Assembly: GCA_024516155.1 (NCBI GenBank)
Contig: JAJJXM010000033.1
Span: forward strand, 434,001-498,000
Source: Pyronema omphalodes
Lineage: Eukaryota > Ascomycota > Pezizomycetes > Pezizales > Pyronemataceae
Length of the DNA: 64,000 nucleotides
Reading direction: 5' to 3'
The number at the start of each line of letters is the position of its first letter. The first letter of the stretch is position 1. Made by a program: the position numbers and the translations under genes. Shown piece after piece: positions 11,287-21,728 of this stretch. A model generated the notes under the pieces. That model was not told the DNA's origin and did not search any database. It saw nothing but the letters and a program-made list of their open reading frames with translations.

Positions 11287-12947
11287 ATGCGACCAACGCT
11301 CTCAACCACGACATTACGGCGCCTCCAGCTCCCATTTACTCTCTATCGGAACGCTAGTACTGCTGCAAGCAACCCTTCAATTTACGATGTCGTAATTGTT
11401 GGTGGCGGTCCCGCCGGATTATCGCTTGCGAGCGCGCTGCGTAAGTTTCCCTCCAGTCTAAAGCTTCTCCACAAGCCTCGTCTCCATGGAGCTTGGGGCT
11501 GATATAACACAGGTTCTTCGCCGTGGACAAAACCTCTTAAGATTGCTTTAATTGAGGGCATGGACCTCACCCCCTCGAGAGAATGGAAGCCGACCCCGGA
11601 TAACTTCTCGAATCGTGTTTCTTCGCTTACCCCCGGATCTGTGGCGTTTTTACAGAGCACTGGTGCTTGGGATTATGTGAAGCAGGAGAGAGTTCAGAGC
11701 TATAAGGGAATGGAGGTATGCCAGTAGCCCCCAGTACTAAACCGGCCAACCATCGGAGGAGAGAGGAAGCTCAGAGGAAGGAATTAGGAATAAAAGGATA
11801 GAAAACTCAACTGATAAACCACAGGTCTGGGACGGAGTCTCCGGTTCCACTATTAGTTTCAATACCGACCTCGGCAGCACCTCCGATATCGCCTACATGT
11901 GCGAAAACAACAACCTAACCTCCGGACTCCTCACCCACATCGAATCCCTAGGCGGTATTGAAATCCGCGACAAAACCCGGGTAGAATCAATAACCAACGG
12001 TACTGATGATGGAACTCTCGATCTTACTTCCTGGCCTGTCGTCACTTTGTCCTCCGGAGAAAAAATGGCTGCTCGCCTATTGGTAGGAGCAGATGGTGCA
12101 AACTCCCCTGTCAGAACATTTGCAGAGATTGAGACTAGAGGATGGGATTATGGAAGACATGGTGTTGTTGCTACTTTGAAGCTCGAGGGAACTGGGGAGG
12201 GAGAGAAGACGGCTTACCAGCGGTTCTTGCCGACGGGTCCTATTGCTATGCTTCCCATGCCTGGACCGTATGCTACTTTGGTGTGGTCGACTACTCCTCA
12301 GCATGCGGCTGCCTTGAAGGCATTGGCACCGGAAGATTTCGTGGCGGCTGTTAATGCGGGTTTCAGGTTGAGCCATGTAGATGTGGAATATATTGTGAGC
12401 AACGTCACTAAGGGTGTGGTTGATGAGTTTGCTTGGAGGGAACAAAACACAGCTGTTGATGAGAAACGAGTTCCCGCCAAGGCTGTTTCAGTACAGGAGA
12501 AAAGTGTGGCGAATTTCCCGTTGAAGATGAGGCATGCAGATTCTTACATTGCTGAGAGAGTTGCTTTGATCGGGTAAGCTATGAAATCACCACCCATTAA
12601 TTATGGGAGAATCACTGATGATGTGGAATAGTGATGCGGCGCACTCAGTTCACCCATTGGCGGGACAGGGACTTAACCAAGGAATTGGTGACGTCAGATC
12701 ACTCGCAAAGACGGTGGAATACGCAGTGCAGCATGGACAAGATATTGGTGCTGTCCTAAGTTTGGAGCCTTACTTTGAGGAGCAGTATTTCAAGAACCAT
12801 GTCTTGATTGGGGTTGTAGACAAGCTTCACAAGCTTTATGGAACTACTTTTGCACCAGTGGTTGCCGTGAGAAGTTTAGGGTTGGATGCGGTTAATGCTC
12901 TCGATGGATTGAAGAAGTTTATTATGGACCGTGCTGCAAGCCGGTAG
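11287..12947 (+). CDS. COQ6: Ubiquinone biosynthesis FAD monooxygenase COQ6
   Basis: Flavin-dependent ring hydroxylase of the mitochondrial coenzyme Q pathway (C5 hydroxylation), part of the CoQ synthome on the inner membrane. Four exons: 11287-11440, 11513-11715, 11825-12573 and 12632-12947, giving 473 residues, close to yeast Coq6. Introns are 72, 109 and 58 nt. The basic N-terminus MRPTLSTTTLRRLQLPF resembles a mitochondrial presequence. The FAD fingerprints of the UbiH/Coq6 family are present: VIVGGGPAGLSLAS near residues 37-49, LLVGADGANSPVR in the middle, and GDAAHSVHPLAGQGLNQG, which spans the last intron. All splice joins restore this order. It converges with DPM2, about 310 bp away. 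Confidence 0.95.
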
Positions 12948-13256
12948 AGGGAGGCCAGGTCATATGTTGGATATAAATTAAGATTGAGGAAAAGGAATCA
13001 AAAGTAAAATAATTTTCCGTTTTATGAATTTTTTTGTTTTGCAATGTCGTATATTGTTTTTTGTGCCCGCTGATGACTTTCTTATTCTTAGCATTACAAT
13101 TATTTTATCTGTGATTTTTGTCGATTGTGGCGAATGGTAGCTTCCTTCGGAGCTTTCTTCATAGTTTCCTCTCTTCTCCAGAGCTTTCCCTATCCCGTAG
13201 ATCACCGGTTCGAGATTCCTCGGTCACAGTTTTGTGTCGAGATACCAAAGCACCAT
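12948..13256. other. Intergenic space between convergent COQ6 and DPM2
   Basis: AT-rich 3' flanks of two convergent genes. No additional gene is visible. Confidence 0.5.
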
Positions 13257-13770
13257 TTACGTCTTCTTCTTAACTCCCGCCGCCGCAGCCAACTTAGCCC
13301 TCTTCTTCTGTCCGGCCTTAATCATAACCATGCTCAAGAAGCTTCCGACAACCGCGACTCCGACTAATACGATCGCGAGGGGGATACGGATCGCCCAGAC
13401 ACGGGGTGGGAAGAAGTTGTGGAGCTCAATGTTTTCATCGACGAAGGGCTGTGGTTGGTATGGGGTTAGCAGTTTGGACGACAAAAGATACATAAGATGC
13501 AACTACAGTAGGGGGTGGTGGGGGTAGAGGGGGGGTAGAGGGGGGAGGAGAAGCAGGAGCAGGTATATACCATAAACAGAGTCCAAATAGTGTAATAAAG
13601 GAAAACAGCAGTAGCGACAAGAATCATACTGATTCCAGCGAGGGCAGCGAGCTAATTATTCATATACCGTCAGCATCTAATTCCCCCCATAATGCTCCTC
13701 GTAATTCCTCCCTATAATTCCTCCTCCTTATAATTATCTTCCGGCGAGGTAGGGTAAAAATAATTACCAT
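13257..13770 (-). CDS. DPM2: Dolichol-phosphate mannosyltransferase regulatory subunit DPM2
   Basis: Small ER membrane protein that stabilises the Dol-P-Man synthase, which supplies mannose for GPI anchors, N-glycans and O-mannosylation. Exons 13770-13768, 13651-13571 and 13448-13257 give 91 residues, the normal size. Introns are 116 and 122 nt, both phase 0. Helix 1 is in exon 2 (ISMILVATAVFLYYTIWTL) and helix 2 in exon 3 (IPLAIVLVGVAVVGSFLSMVM), joined by the conserved loop PFVDENIELHNFFPPR. The C-terminus is lysine-rich (KKRAKL, KKKT). Exon 1 is predicted to contain only the ATG codon: GTAATT follows directly and the upstream intron has a GCTGAC branch site. Starting at a Met inside exon 2 would remove part of helix 1, so I prefer the spliced start. 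Confidence 0.88.
13511..13546 (+). repeat. G-rich short tandem repeat inside DPM2 intron 2
   Basis: Runs of five to seven G separated by TGGT or TAGA on the plus strand, with about two copies of a ten-base GGGGGTAGAG-like unit. The DPM2 transcript carries the C-rich complement. The plus strand has the run pattern of a possible G-quadruplex. Confidence 0.6.
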
Positions 13771-14708
13771 GTTGAACGCGTCTTTTTTATATAATGAGAG
13801 TGTTGAGTTGGATCGAAAGGTTGGCTGGGAATTGTCGCGTATGGAGACGGACGATGTGGGAGTTCACGTTCACGGAGCGGACACGGTGCGCAGACAGTGG
13901 ACACCTTACAGGACAGGGATCGCGGTTGCTCTGTTGCGCTGTTGCAGCGTTGCAGCGTTGCTAGCTTCTGGGTTCACGTGATGAGTATGAGAACGGAGCC
14001 GCGAGTCTGATACATAGGGACTGCCGGTGATGGAGATGTTGATTACTTATTAGATTGATGGCAAAAGGAATGATGGAGTATTGTAAATTATGGAATATTT
14101 TTGGATAATATTTTTGTTTGCTCATTGATTTGGATTTGTGGTTTATGAGTGCGGTGATTTTGCCAGGAGCTGAAGGTAGCTTCTGTACATGTCATATTTC
14201 ATCAGTTTCGAATTCAGTTTTTTGAGCTAATGTATTTACCCGCCAACTTCAGTATAAAATCCGTAGGGGAAAAACATATTCAACCGAAAAATAATTTATT
14301 TCGAATTCAATCAAATTCGACGTGAAACAATGAGATGAGAAGGCGTTGTAAATACCCGTTGAAAAGAAGAAGTTTGCCGAGATAAATAAGCTCATCGATT
14401 CCGGCTCGATCACGCGGCTCTAGACTCCTTGCGTATATCTCGATATAGTTTAGGCCCTTGGTCAGGAACTAATTTTAACCGGTTAGAGTAACCTATAAAT
14501 CCCTGCAGGAACTCACCACACACGATCCCTATTTCCCAAGGTTCGCCACGGGCACGGGAGCGGAGCGCAAGGACGCACGCAGCACGCTTGCTTAACCTCA
14601 GCCGCCGTCTCATAGTTAACCCTCCAACACCCCCGAACTCTCCATGCTCCATCATCTTGTAACTCGACTTGACCGACTTCAGAGCGTAACCGCTCTTTCT
14701 ACACCATC
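13771..14708. promoter_or_regulatory. Divergent intergenic region between DPM2 and TED1
   Basis: About 940 bp lie between the two start codons with no credible gene. It must contain both promoters. An AT-rich central part (about 14040-14350) is flanked by GC-richer ends. Confidence 0.5.
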
Positions 14709-16196
14709 ATGAATGTCAAGGGGTTCTTCACCCTCGTTTTCCTTGACCTTCTACTTCCTGGCCTTGGTATGTCACAAAGGCGCCCCCTCTTCCGGTATCG
14801 TGACAATTAGCTAACATAACAAACGCCAATAGCGCTATTAAACATTTACCTTTACTTCTACCCCGTCCTTTGGTCCTGCGCTTTCCCCCGAACCTCGACC
14901 AACGTCGATGCGCCTTTCCGTCTCCTCACCCTCGCAGACCCACAACTAGAAGGCGATACCACTCTACGGAAATACACACGCCGTCCCCGATCTCTCAGCG
15001 AGCTTGAACACCTCTCCCTATCCGAGCGTGTGAAGCTCCAGATCTCTGATGCACTTCTTACAACCAAGCGGTATGGCAAGATCTTGGATCTCTGGGGTAA
15101 TGATCTTTACTTGAGCCATGTTTACCGGACAATGAAGCGTTATACGGATCCTACGCATATCACCATATTAGGGGATCAGCTTGGGTCTCAATGGATTTCA
15201 GATACCGAGTTCCAGAAACGCTCAGCACGATTCTGGAAAATCTTCTCAGATGCAACAATGGTTACGGAAGAGGACCTTGCTACAGGACATGCAGACGGTG
15301 TGGAATGGAGGAATAAGCTCATCATGATGCCGGGAAATCATGATGTGGGTTATGCTGGGGATATTAATAGATACCGGTTGAACCGGTATACAAATGCGTT
15401 TGGACCATTTAATTATTACCTTACCTACCACCCACCGGATAATAGCAGCTTTGTCACCAGGGAGCCACCGGAGCTTAGATTGGCAGTGTTGAATTCTCTT
15501 ACACTAGATGCACCGATTTGGGATCAGAGTTTACAGGATGAAAGTTATGCATTCTTAGACGGATTGATGAAGAATAAGAGTTTATACTCAACCCAGGCTA
15601 CGGTGTTGTTGACGCATTTGCCGTTGCATAAACCTGCTGGAGTTTGTGTAGATGGTCCGGAGGTGATTCTTTTCGACAAGCGGAACGGAGGAGGAATTCG
15701 GTCTCAGAACTTTGTCTCGGATACTGTCAGTAACCTTGTGAAGGGATGGGTTTTTGGTTACCCCGGGGGGAATGAACCCGGAAGTGGAAGCATGCCGAGA
15801 GGAGTGATCATGACAGGCCATGACCACGAGGGTTGTGATTCGGTGCATTACTGGGATTCTTCCAATTCTTCCTGGGCGGTATCACGACACTCTGAATGGA
15901 AGGAATCAGGAGCAGAGGATAAGACGGAAAGTATCCGGGAAATCACTGTGAGGAGTATGATGGGGGAGTTCTCCGGAAATGCGGGAATGCTAAGTGCGTG
16001 GTTCGATTGGGAGAGGAACCATTGGAGATTTGAATACTCGAGCTGTAAATTGGGTGTGCAGCATGTATGGTGGACCACGCATACGGTTAATGTTATCGCT
16101 GTTGTCTGGGCTGTGGTATTGGCTATCTGGAATGTGGTCGAATTTTTCATGCCAATGCCCAAGACGAAGGAGGAGGAGGAGAAGAAGCGACAATAG
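14709..16196 (+). CDS. TED1: GPI-glycan remodelling metallophosphoesterase, Ted1/PGAP5 (MPPE1) family
   Basis: ER membrane phosphoesterase that removes ethanolamine phosphate from the GPI glycan so that p24 receptors can export GPI proteins; yeast Ted1 and human PGAP5 are the models. Exons 14709-14766 and 14833-16196, joined by a 66-nt phase-1 intron, give 473 residues. Residues 6-35 form an N-terminal membrane anchor. The metallophosphoesterase motifs appear in order: LADPQLEGD (Asp55), ILGDQLGS, MPGNHDVG, LLTHLPLHK and MTGHDHEGCD, so all metal ligands seem intact. A second helix (VIAVVWAVVLAIWNVVEFF) sits near the C-terminus, followed by a charged tail with KKRQ, consistent with ER retention. 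Cdc1 is the closest alternative paralogue. The divergent neighbour is DPM2, in the same pathway. Confidence 0.9.
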
Positions 16197-17199
16197 AGGA
16201 AGAAGTAAAATTAGCAGGAGAGAACCGTCAGTAGAGAAAGAGGAGTCGGTGGAGAAATAGGAGTGGGAAAATGGAGGTGGTGTACAGAGGAACAGAGAAA
16301 GTAAGACAAGGACGGTTGGAAATGTTTTGGAAGGGGTTTGGATTGGATTATACCTACACCATGAACAGAGTTTGGAGGGAATTGGGTTGCGGTTGTGTTA
16401 TGTATGATATCCTGGTGTTTAGTATTGTGGGTTTTTTCTGTTTTTTTTTTTTTTGTATGTAGTTAATATCCATGGCGATTGGGTTGGGGAAGAGAGTGAG
16501 GGGTGACAAGACGGTGAGTGGCGGGGTGGTGAGAGGAGCGAGGGGGGAGGGAGGGGGGAGGGTAAGGGAGTTGGAAAATATCAAATATAATACTGTGGTT
16601 CATATCTTAAGTTGTCAGTTGTGAAGTCTTATTTGGGAATTGATATGGATACATAATGATATACCATGTATGAGGAGGATGGGGGGGGGGGGGGGGGGGA
16701 GAGGAGGAGGGACGGGGAAGAGAATCCTAACAGCATTATTGAATCAATATCTCGATGTTAGACCCGCTTCTAAATTTCCAATGATGATTACACCAGGTGA
16801 AGTTAACCTGAAAATCAATCACGACAGAGTTCTGAGTTAGGCAATATGACTCAACCACCATACTGTCATAATACGGCAAGTTATTCTTTAGGGTCATGAA
16901 TTATCATTACATAAAAGTCACATCACAGAGATTTTCAGCGTAGGTTGAACGATTTACAATTTATGTTATGCTAAACAAAAATTTCAAATAAGGAAAAATG
17001 TACAGACAAAAGCAAGACAAAACAAAAACAAAAGCAAAAAAATAAAAATAAAAGGCCACCCAAACAAAAACAAAACAAAAACAATTCCAACTATGATCTC
17101 CCAATTCCAACTCCCCCTTAAACTTCAAAGCTTCCAAACCCCGAAGTTACACCGTGGGATGTCGTCGATATCCCTCATCAACAGCGCCATGAAGGTCAT
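16197..17199. other. Intergenic region with purine-rich and A-rich tracts
   Basis: 3' flank of TED1 and of the small minus-strand gene at 17200. It contains a T-run near 16441-16455, G/A-rich sequence at 16500-16565, a 19-G homopolymer and, at 16975-17090, an A-rich stretch of repeated AAAAC/AAAAG units. Confidence 0.55.
16681..16699 (+). repeat. Poly-G homopolymer, 19 bases
   Basis: An uninterrupted run of 19 G, followed by further purine-rich sequence. Similar runs occur at 54700 and 57253. Confidence 0.95.
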
Positions 17200-17373
17200 C
17201 TATGGATAACACGAAGGACACCTCTCATTCGGACCAGCCCATCTATCCCTCTTCATAGTCTGAACACCAAAACATTGATGTAGCACATCAGTTCTGGCGA
17301 AGTGACAGTAGCTGACTAGACGCTTGTGGATGTGTCCACAGGGATGGTATTTGATTTTTTCCCAGCTGCACAT
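17200..17373 (-). CDS. Small Cys/His-rich protein, 57 residues
   Basis: An uninterrupted frame from ATG at 17373 to TAG at 17200. It opens MCSWEKIKYHPCGHIHKRLV and ends ERCPSCYP. Cys lie at about 2, 12, 23, 34, 50 and 53, with His at 11, 14, 16, 24 and 32. The pairs CGHIH, YCH and CPSC suggest one or two small zinc-binding knuckles. There is no signal peptide or membrane segment. Short fungal proteins opening with MC and a CGH motif are common in filamentous ascomycetes, but I cannot name the family's function. The composition is highly non-random for a chance frame of this size, and upstream and downstream sequence is AT-rich and non-coding. An additional exon cannot be excluded. Confidence 0.7.
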   Translation of the reverse strand: MCSWEKIKYHPCGHIHKRLVSYCHFARTDVLHQCFGVQTMKRDRWAGPNERCPSCYP

Positions 17374-18440
17374 TGTGGGTTGAGTTGGTAGGTAGGGTTG
17401 GTAGGTGGATGTGGTGGTTAGGAGTGAGGGTAAAGCTCGGATGTGTTTGATAAAGGTTTTAAGATTTGAAACTTTAGGAGTTTTGTAGATTTGTTCTAAA
17501 AAAAACCATAAGTTTAGCGTAAATCACTATCGCTATCACGATCAGCAACTGGAAGTGATTGAGGGGAGACGAACGGGTTTGTAGTGGTGCTAAGCAGGTT
17601 TTGTGAGGAAAGTGTTTGTTGAGAATTCAGAAATGTCGGTGGCTGTTTTTATAACCCGGATTGGGAGTATTGAATGGGGTTGGCAATTCTATTTATGAGG
17701 TATTGATGGGGTTCGTTGGTTCTATTGATATGGTGGCGTTATTGATGTTGATAGAAATGAAAGATAGATAATAGATAATAGATGATATAGAAGGTATGGT
17801 GTGGTGGGATTTTTGGAATAGATAGGATTGGTTTGGAGGGGTTAGATTATTTTGTTCTTTGTAAATAATGCCGATGTTGATTTCTATGACAGTCAACAGA
17901 AAATTAAGTTACACTACAATGGGTCCGTTAAATGTATATTAAAGAGAAGCAATATTTCATGATTCGACATAGTTTAGGAAACTTATATTAGGTAAATTAT
18001 TAAGTCTGTAGATAGACACACTTTTGACACGCTGTGTATGTGTTATCTTTCGTAATAACACAGACGCATAATATATCACTCGTGATATTTTGTACTTTTT
18101 GGCGATACTGAGTCATTCCATGTACAATGCATGTACACCAGGGACTCGAAGCTCTGGAAAATTGCCAAGTGTACTGAAATTTGCCATTCTTGATAGAGGC
18201 ATTAATATTGGTTTTTTTTGAATGATCAGGTTCATTAATTACAGTTGTTCAAGATTACTGAAAAACTTTATGTTACCAACCACGCGTATATGGTTCGTTC
18301 TTTAGCTTCTATTTCACATGCGTTACCTCAAGATCAGTAGATTTGATCCACCTAGCTTTATTCTTATATGGCCACTCATCAATAGATACCAATCAATCGT
18401 TAATACAATATTAAATAACAAAACTATCTTTGTAATCTCT
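17374..18440. other. Intergenic region, AT-rich, no gene seen
   Basis: Promoter side of the 57-residue protein gene and 3' flank of the aminopeptidase gene. It contains GGTTGGTAGGT-like repeats near 17385-17415 and AT-rich sequence around 17690-18240. No credible open frame. Confidence 0.5.
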
Positions 18441-19712
18441 CTAAAAATATGACGCCTCAACCAAAAACCCCACAGTAAACTACGAGTCAGGATTAGCATT
18501 AATTCATCATATCGCAATATATCAAAGTCAATCTCACCTTAGCATGCTGCAACACATGCGTAAAATTAACCGTACTGACAGCATCCTTCGCAGTATGAAT
18601 ATACGGCGAACTATCATTTATACTATCCTCACAAACATACGCCGCCGGAAATCCCGCCGCAGTTGCACTCGAACTATAATTTTTCCCACGTCAGCTACCT
18701 ATATATCTAAAAGTATAGGGGGCTCAGGCTTTCAAAAAATCTGCACTTACTGATCACTACAAGAATAACCACACGTATCCGTCAAAACCTTTAACTGCGT
18801 ATAAGCCGGAACCAACGTCTTTAAAAACGCCGTTAACGGTAAGCTGACATCATCTTCGAAAATCGCAATGACATTGTTGGGACTATATCCAGTCATGTCT
18901 TGATTCATAACTGCTAATACATCGATATCTCTTGTGCGGTAGTTATTCATCACATCTCGAGATCCCAGTAATCCCCCTTCTTCACCAGAATAGAAGTGAA
19001 ATTCCAGTGAAGGACCAGAGGGTTTAAATTTTGTAGCTGCTAATACCCGGAGAGCTTCGAGGATTACGACAACTCCAGAGGCATTATCATCGGCTCCCGG
19101 GGCCCGGCCAGAAATAGTATCGCCGATTGAATCGTAGTGGGCGGATACAATGACTACTGAGTTTTTTGTCGTGCCAGGGATTTTGGAAATTATACTTGGC
19201 ATTGAGTAGCTGTGGTTAAACTTTTGGACTGTGATTGCCGGGTTTGCTTTTGCAACATCAACGACGGTATTGTATAGCCAGGTAGCTGCTTTTGGTGCAT
19301 AGCTGGATTTGTAATAGCGGGTATAGAAATTTGATAGGCCATTTGTCCAAGTTTGTAGATTTTTCTGGGATAAAGCTGAGATTAGAGGTGCGGCTTGAGA
19401 TTGGTGTTTTGGCCCAGAGGGGAAGACGGGTTCAATTGTTGCTGAGCTGAGGCGTAGGTTTTGTAGCTGGCTATTGACCTTTTCGGCGGCGAGGGCCTCG
19501 AGATTGGGGGTTTCGGTGATGTCGACGAAGTTGATGTTTTTGGAGATGAAGCGGGTGAACTTCTCTTCTTCGGTGATCCAGATTCCGGGGTCGGTGGGGG
19601 ATGTTTTGCATAGGCGGAGCTCTTTGGTAGGGCCTGAGGGACTTGGGATAGGTGGGAGGGCAAAAACACTGGTTACTCCCAGTAATATGGTGACAAGGGG
19701 TGCAGAAACCAT
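18441..19712 (-). CDS. lap1: Secreted leucine aminopeptidase, peptidase family M28
   Basis: Extracellular di-zinc exopeptidase that removes N-terminal residues from peptides. Exons 19712-18751, 18673-18538 and 18479-18441, with introns of 77 and 58 nt, give 378 residues, matching fungal Lap1 (about 390). Signal peptide: MVSAPLVTILLGVTSVFA. A propeptide region runs to about residue 85. Metal ligands of the family are visible: His192 in SAHYDS, Asp208/209 in GADDNASG, Glu244/245 in SGEEGG, Asp272 in NQDM and His347 in PYIHT. Exon 3 encodes only the family's conserved C-terminal strand (FTVGFLVEASYF). Reading through the second intron would add twelve unrelated residues, so splicing is preferred. 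Likely role: nitrogen acquisition from host or substrate protein. Confidence 0.94.
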
Positions 19713-21254
19713 ATTAAAAGTTGTAGATGGTGTTTCAATTGCAAAGTGGCGGGAAGACCCATTTTATGGTTTAATGAGCTTCGTAATTTGAAATTGTTTG
19801 GGTAACTTGGGCTTGTGTTCTATGAGAGGCTTTGTACTAAGATAACCTTGCAGATAACGAACATGGCTTCTGACTGAGACAAAGATACTGATCTACGTCA
19901 ATTATGTACATATAAGCAGTAAAAAAATTCGTGCATATTTACTGTTATCGCTGGGTTCCGGCCAACATGTAAAATTTGGTAGGACTGGCTTGGAATTTAC
20001 ACTTTGCAACCGCAACCCCAGAGAATAAGTTGAATTTTAATGAAACATAAAGCTTGGCTGATGGAGACATATTGAAAAGAATCACCAAGGCTCGGGGTTC
20101 CCAGAATATCGGGCAGTTCCTGAGATTTAGGGCACAGTATCCCTTATCGGATCGGCGGCTGCCGCTACCGCGCTAGTACCGGAGATTATCCGAATGGGGA
20201 ACGGGTGATGTCCGTGCTGAGACGTTGGGTTAGCTTCCGATAAACGACAACGCCCCGCGGTTCGGACCGGTTAGGAGAGATAAAGTAAATAGTAGAAACG
20301 CTAGGACTTTATCCAGAATGATCTGAATATCTAGGGTTCTGTTGGCTAAAAAAGGATACAAAATTAGAATCTCCACATTGTGATTTCAAGGAAATAGGTA
20401 TCTATGATAACTGCCGAGGATTTCACGTTGCTGGTTGCCAAACCTACTCTTGTTCATCGGTGGGTCTGAGCGGGAGAAAAACGGTCTTTGTGATCAATCA
20501 TTCAATACCCTTTTTGATGTGACAAAGGATTTCATGTCATAATCAGGTAATCCCAGATTTAAGCTCAAAGCCGTGGATCTACAGGTACCAGTGCCTACGA
20601 GGCTCACTGCACAGAATCAAGTATGAAGTGTATCCAAAAACTAAGCCCTGCCAAAATATGAATAACCAAGATACGCGTAATCTGTCTTTTCCCGTTCGCC
20701 TGTAATACTTAAGATAATGGCGGACGAAAGGAATGTTTTAAATGAAGGGACATCTTGACAGGTAAGACGTTACCAAACGTTTGACAATCCCGAGTGAGAT
20801 GTTTTCCATGAACTTCAAAGTTTCACAATGCTACGGACGGTTGATAACGTTTGAGGCTTATACCTGCACAAATACTACCGTTGAGTTTATCCCAAAATAG
20901 CCGATGAAGATCTAGTTCTGTTGGACGAAACACAATGAGTTACTGCATTCGCGGGATCTACATAGGGTTCGGAAGCTAAACGTCCGGAAGGACATTTGTC
21001 GAATCCCTGGGGGTTATACTCAATCCATCGGGACCATAAAACTAGAATCATTATCAAATGCAATACTCAGAGAAAAGTATCACTCGAATTCTGGAAACAC
21101 ATAAAGTAAATTTTCAAATGATAAATTCTGATTAAGCGTATAATATGAATCATTACATAAAGAATCATAACATCCTCTGCATCCAATCCATACATCTCAT
21201 TGGCCTTTGTAATATCCTTGCCCTCCCCCGCAATTACAACCCCACAGTGTCGAT
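19713..21254. other. 1.5-kb intergenic stretch, no gene seen
   Basis: Upstream region of the aminopeptidase gene and 3' flank of the cerato-platanin gene. No protein-like frame. A GC-richer patch at about 20140-20270 contains several CGG triplets, as in binding sites of fungal zinc-cluster regulators, but no specific site can be assigned. Confidence 0.45.
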
Positions 21255-21728
21255 TTATGAAGATGGGAAAGCGCACATCTTCATGTCAGCCGGAGCATAA
21301 GTCGCCTTAACACTTCCAAGCGCAGTGTTTCCGCCGGTCAAAACGCTGAATGCAGCGGTAGCAATGTTGAAGTTCATAGATCCTCCGGTACTATCAATTG
21401 CAGTAACGTAGATAGTCTTTGTAGTCCTTCCTTGGTATGTGATGCTGAAGCAGTTTCCACATTGAGGGCTGTTCCATTGAATCATTGGTCCGGCTCCTAC
21501 GAAGGGATAGTTCGGGACGGCACCAACAGTCGACCATTTTGTGACGAGACCGTAGACGCCATCGGAGCAGGAAGTGCTAAGCATACTCAAACCGGGGTTG
21601 TCGTAGACTTCGCCAATCTTGATATCGGCAGTGCCAGTGGTGGGTCCAACAGCTGAAGCTGGTGAAGGGGCAGCAAAGGTGATGGGGAGGAGAGCAGCAG
21701 CGGAGAGGAAAATAGTAGAGAACTGCAT
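21255..21728 (-). CDS. Cerato-platanin family secreted protein
   Basis: Small secreted, cell-wall-associated protein of filamentous fungi with an expansin-like double-psi beta-barrel. Members bind chitin oligomers and are recognised by plants as elicitors. A single exon encodes 157 residues. Signal peptide: residues 1-19 (MQFSTIFLSAAALLPITFA). Family landmarks follow in order: VYDNPGLSML, SCSDGVYGL, the WNSPQCGNC motif, ITYQGRTTKTIYVTAIDS, and FNIATAAFSVLTGG. Four Cys at 54, 90, 93 and 152 match the two conserved disulfides. The C-terminus extends three or four residues beyond the last conserved Phe. It lies beside a secreted aminopeptidase on the same strand, so this part of the window serves the secretome. 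Confidence 0.94.
   Translation of the reverse strand: MQFSTIFLSAAALLPITFAAPSPASAVGPTTGTADIKIGEVYDNPGLSMLSTSCSDGVYGLVTKWSTVGAVPNYPFVGAGPMIQWNSPQCGNCFSITYQGRTTKTIYVTAIDSTGGSMNFNIATAAFSVLTGGNTALGSVKATYAPADMKMCAFPSS

Noticed and set aside
13195..13232. T-arm-like GGTTCGAGATTCC sequence
   Set aside because: The flanking bases do not form a T stem and no acceptor or anticodon stem can be built around it.
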